NCBI GenBank assembly: GCA_009706135.1
Contig: WLRX01000040.1
Location: 1-7,255 of the forward strand
DNA from: Actinomycetota bacterium
GTDB taxonomy: Bacteria > Actinomycetota > Actinomycetes > Nanopelagicales > Nanopelagicaceae
Length of the DNA stretch: 7,255 nt
Reading direction: 5' to 3'
In this document: positions 5,074 through 7,255 of the stretch, piece by piece
Layout of the letters: each line of letters starts with the position of its first letter
How positions within the stretch are numbered: the stretch's first letter is position 1
Program-made: the position numbers and the translations under genes
Notes under the pieces: model-generated
Databases searched by the model: none
What the model saw: the letters and a program-made list of their open reading frames with translations, nothing else
What the model was told of the DNA's origin: nothing

Positions 5074-5865
5074 GTGAAGCGACTATCTAGATACCGCAGA
5101 CACCGTGCTGCCGCACCGATGCTTTTAATTCTTGCACTCCTATCAATTGGTACAACTTTTTCAGTTGCAAGTGCAACGCCAAGTAAATCTGAATTGGTTT
5201 TGGCACGTTCTGCGATGATCGAGGAAGGCAAAGAACTCTTTCTTAAAGGCTGCTCTTCTTGTCATGGATTAAATGCTGAAGGTGGCGGCATTGCCCCATC
5301 GCTTATAGGCGTCGGCGCAGCATCAGTTGATTTCCAAGTTGCAACAGGTCGCATGCCAATGGCAGATATGAGCACACAGGCAATGCGTAAAGCTCCTGTG
5401 TATTCCCCAGAAGAAGTAGCAGCACTTGCTGCATATGTTGCATCCCTTGCACCTGGTCCAGAAATTCCAGGCGATGAATTCCTTAATTATGAACGTGACG
5501 GAAGCGTTGCCGAAGGTGGCGAATTATTTAGAAACAATTGCGCAATGTGCCACAACTTTGCTGGTCAAGGCGGCGCACTTACTCAAGGAAAATACGCTCC
5601 AACAGTTATGGGCGTTGAACCTGTGCATATTTATGAAGCGATGATTACTGGTCCGCAATCAATGCCTGTTTTCTCAGATAAAACAATTACTCCTGAAGAA
5701 AAGTTATCAATTATCAAGTGGATTAAATTTGCAGAGGCCGAACCAGCACTCGGTGGCGCTTCCCTTGGACGCGTAGGCCCAGTTACTGAAGGACTTCTTG
5801 TATGGACTCTTGGAATTGGAATGTTAATTGGCGTTGCAGTCTGGCTTGCAATGAAGGCGAGATAG
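5074..5865 (+). CDS. qcrC: Menaquinol-cytochrome c reductase di-haem cytochrome c subunit
   Basis: A 263-residue membrane-anchored cytochrome with two haem c domains facing outside. It carries electrons from the Rieske protein to the aa3 oxidase, replacing both cytochrome c1 and soluble cytochrome c in actinobacteria. A basic N-terminus and hydrophobic segment (about 14-34) form a signal anchor. Haem motif one is CSSCH (60-64) and motif two CAMCH (156-160). M94 or M96 and M197 in SMPVF are the likely distal ligands. A second membrane segment spans about 240-260 with a short cytoplasmic tail. Length is near that of Mycobacterium QcrC. The start is GTG with the Shine-Dalgarno GAAAGG seven bases upstream. 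The qcrA start follows the stop after six bases. Confidence 0.95.
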   Translation: MKRLSRYRRHRAAAPMLLILALLSIGTTFSVASATPSKSELVLARSAMIEEGKELFLKGCSSCHGLNAEGGGIAPSLIGVGAASVDFQVATGRMPMADMSTQAMRKAPVYSPEEVAALAAYVASLAPGPEIPGDEFLNYERDGSVAEGGELFRNNCAMCHNFAGQGGALTQGKYAPTVMGVEPVHIYEAMITGPQSMPVFSDKTITPEEKLSIIKWIKFAEAEPALGGASLGRVGPVTEGLLVWTLGIGMLIGVAVWLAMKAR

Positions 5866-5871
5866 GGAAAA

Positions 5872-6867
5872 ATGGCAAACGACCTCGAAGCAATAAATGA
5901 TCCAGGAATTCCGGCACACGTTCACCGCAAAGCCGATACAGACCCGCTTGCCGCAAAAAAGGCTGAACGCCAAGTTGCCATACTATTTTTGCTATCAGCA
6001 TTTGGAACGATTCTTTTTGTAGTTTCATACGTTGCAATCCCCGACGACATTTTTATTTTCCTACCAGTCATGGGAAGCACCAATGCTCATCAGTTATTCT
6101 TAGGACTTGGCCTGGCATTTTCTTTATTCTTTATCGGAATGGGCGCGATTCATTGGGCTAAAACTTTGATGCCAGATCAAGAAGTTACTGTGCAACGCCA
6201 CGAATTTCGCTCCGCGGAAGAAGATCGCGATGAATTAGTTAAGACCGCTAAAGAAGGTGCAGCAGCAGCAGGACTTGGGCGCCGATCTTTAATTAAACGC
6301 TCACTTGGACTTTCTCTTGGCCTAGTTGGTTTATCTCCATTACTTCTGCTGCGCGACTTAGGTCCGCTACCAGGTGATTCTCTTACAAAGACGAGTTGGA
6401 AAGCTGGCACTCGTTTAGTTACTGATCCAGGTGAGCGTCCGATCAAACCTGAAGATTTAGAAGTCGGCGCAGTTGCGCAAGTTTTGCCTGCAATGCTTCC
6501 TGGCCAGGATCATCGAGTTTTAAGCGACATCGCAAAAGATGCTGTGCTTCTTATTCGATTGCGTCCTGAAGAATTCAACTTAGATGCTGAACGTTTGTCT
6601 TGGACGCATGAAGGAATCATCGCCTTTTCAAAAATTTGCTCGCACATGGGCTGCGCAGTGGCTCTCTACGAACAACAGACAAAGCACTTGCTCTGCCCAT
6701 GCCACCAGTCCACATTTGATGTAACACGCGCGGCCAAGGTTCTATTTGGACCTGCGGCCAGACCACTACCTCAATTAGCATTAGCCCTAGATTCAGAGGG
6801 TTACCTCGTGGCAAAACAACCATTTAATGAACCAGTCGGACCTAGTTTTTGGGAGCGTTCTTCATGA
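5872..6867 (+). CDS. qcrA: Menaquinol-cytochrome c reductase Rieske iron-sulfur subunit
   Basis: A 331-residue actinobacterial-type Rieske protein that takes electrons from menaquinol at QcrB and passes them to QcrC. After a hydrophilic N-terminus come two membrane segments (about 35-55 and 72-94), a cytoplasmic linker, then a third segment (about 143-160) preceded by the twin arginines R137/R138 in GRRSLIKR. The external domain carries the 2Fe-2S motif CSHMGC (256-261) and CPCHQSTFD (275-283): ligands C256, H258, C275 and H278, with C261/C277 as the disulfide. In Streptomyces this topology needs Sec for the first two segments and Tat for the third. The ATG has an AGGGA Shine-Dalgarno overlapping the qcrC stop. 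Its own stop overlaps the qcrB start (ATGA). It is at the short end for actinobacterial QcrA. Confidence 0.95.
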   Translation: MANDLEAINDPGIPAHVHRKADTDPLAAKKAERQVAILFLLSAFGTILFVVSYVAIPDDIFIFLPVMGSTNAHQLFLGLGLAFSLFFIGMGAIHWAKTLMPDQEVTVQRHEFRSAEEDRDELVKTAKEGAAAAGLGRRSLIKRSLGLSLGLVGLSPLLLLRDLGPLPGDSLTKTSWKAGTRLVTDPGERPIKPEDLEVGAVAQVLPAMLPGQDHRVLSDIAKDAVLLIRLRPEEFNLDAERLSWTHEGIIAFSKICSHMGCAVALYEQQTKHLLCPCHQSTFDVTRAAKVLFGPAARPLPQLALALDSEGYLVAKQPFNEPVGPSFWERSS

Positions 6868-7255
6868 CAGCACGTGAACGTATTGCAGGCAATGTCGCTA
6901 ACTACGTAGACGAGCGAACAGGTGCTGCGGCGTGGATGAAGAAAAACCTCAATAAAGTCTTTCCGGATCACTGGTCATTTTTACTTGGTGAAATTGCGCT
7001 CTACTCATTTATCATTTTGTTGCTCTCAGGAACATTTCTAACATTCTGGTTTGACCCTTCCCAACGTGAAGTTGTTTACGAAGGTGCATACCAACCTCTC
7101 TCTGGCTTAAAGATGTCAGCGGCCTACGCATCAACACTGCACATTTCATTTGAAGTTCGCGGCGGATTACTTATGCGCCAAATTCACCACTGGGCTGCAC
7201 TTTTCTTTATGGTGGCAATCGTTGTTCACTTACTGCGCGTGTATTTCACTGGTGC
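6864..7255 (+). CDS. qcrB: Menaquinol-cytochrome c reductase cytochrome b subunit, 5' part (truncated by window edge)
   Basis: The first 130 codons of cytochrome b, open to the right edge. The ATG overlaps the qcrA stop as ATGA, indicating translational coupling. The start [20 protein letters not shown] is a cytoplasmic helix, and the [15 protein letters not shown] block (29-43) is characteristic of actinobacterial QcrB. The first membrane segment is about 42-62. A periplasmic stretch contains the YQPLSG and [18 protein letters not shown] blocks (77-101). The second membrane segment begins at RQIHHWA, where H108 and H122, 14 residues apart, match the paired ligands of the two b haems on this helix. 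This subunit holds the menaquinol oxidation site. The remaining helices and haem ligands lie beyond the window. Confidence 0.95.
   Translation, partial: MTARERIAGNVANYVDERTGAAAWMKKNLNKVFPDHWSFLLGEIALYSFIILLLSGTFLTFWFDPSQREVVYEGAYQPLSGLKMSAAYASTLHISFEVRGGLLMRQIHHWAALFFMVAIVVHLLRVYFTG

Noticed and set aside
5070..5090. Six-codon mini-ORF (ATG to TAG) overlapping the qcrC start, considered as a regulatory leader peptide.
   Set aside because: Its ATG is only three bases from the GAAAGG sequence, too close for efficient initiation, while the qcrC GTG has ideal spacing. No attenuator-like structure follows.

Overview
This 7.3-kb window looks like ordinary core chromosome from a low-GC, streamlined actinobacterium. 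The best guess is a planktonic freshwater lineage of the acI/Nanopelagicales type, but that placement is inference. The phylum call rests on the respiratory genes: a di-haem QcrC, a three-membrane-segment Rieske protein QcrA and an actinobacterial-type cytochrome b, encoded in the order ctaE-qcrC-qcrA-qcrB and divergent from trpD. Mycobacterium has the same neighbourhood. Supporting signs are a tRNA without an encoded CCA end, several genes that appear to be transcribed without a leader, and very short spacers. Base composition leans to A+T for this phylum.

Layout. Positions 28-475 (+ strand) hold a small stand-alone mannose-6-phosphate isomerase-type cupin and a tRNA-Val(GAC). Positions 485-1432 (- strand) hold a two-gene unit: an SMR-family drug/cation exporter followed, with no spacer, by a PaiB-like FMN-binding protein. 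A 31-bp divergent gap separates it from a + strand gene for a DUF4287/DUF1801-type protein (1464-2015). That gene overlaps tail-to-tail with a - strand alpha/beta hydrolase (1990-2757). Upstream of the hydrolase on the same strand are trpD (2780-3823) and, before it, a stand-alone degenerate response-regulator receiver (3844-4281). A 141-bp divergent region (4282-4422) follows. The + strand then carries ctaE, qcrC, qcrA and the start of qcrB, which runs off the right edge.

How the genes work together. ctaE and qcrCAB encode parts of the bcc-aa3 respiratory supercomplex: menaquinol is oxidised by QcrB/QcrA, electrons pass through the two haems of QcrC, and the aa3 oxidase (of which CtaE is subunit III) reduces oxygen. 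trpD is an isolated tryptophan-biosynthesis step. The SMR-PaiB pair may be a small detoxification unit. The remaining genes are housekeeping or uncharacterised.

I found no mobile element, CRISPR array, phage or toxin-antitoxin signature, and no clear candidate for a new multi-gene system. The points most worth a second look are the recurrent leaderless promoter geometry, the two face-to-face -10 elements in the 31-bp divergent gap, the atypical receiver protein beside the respiratory operon, and the inverted repeat and hairpin upstream of ctaE.
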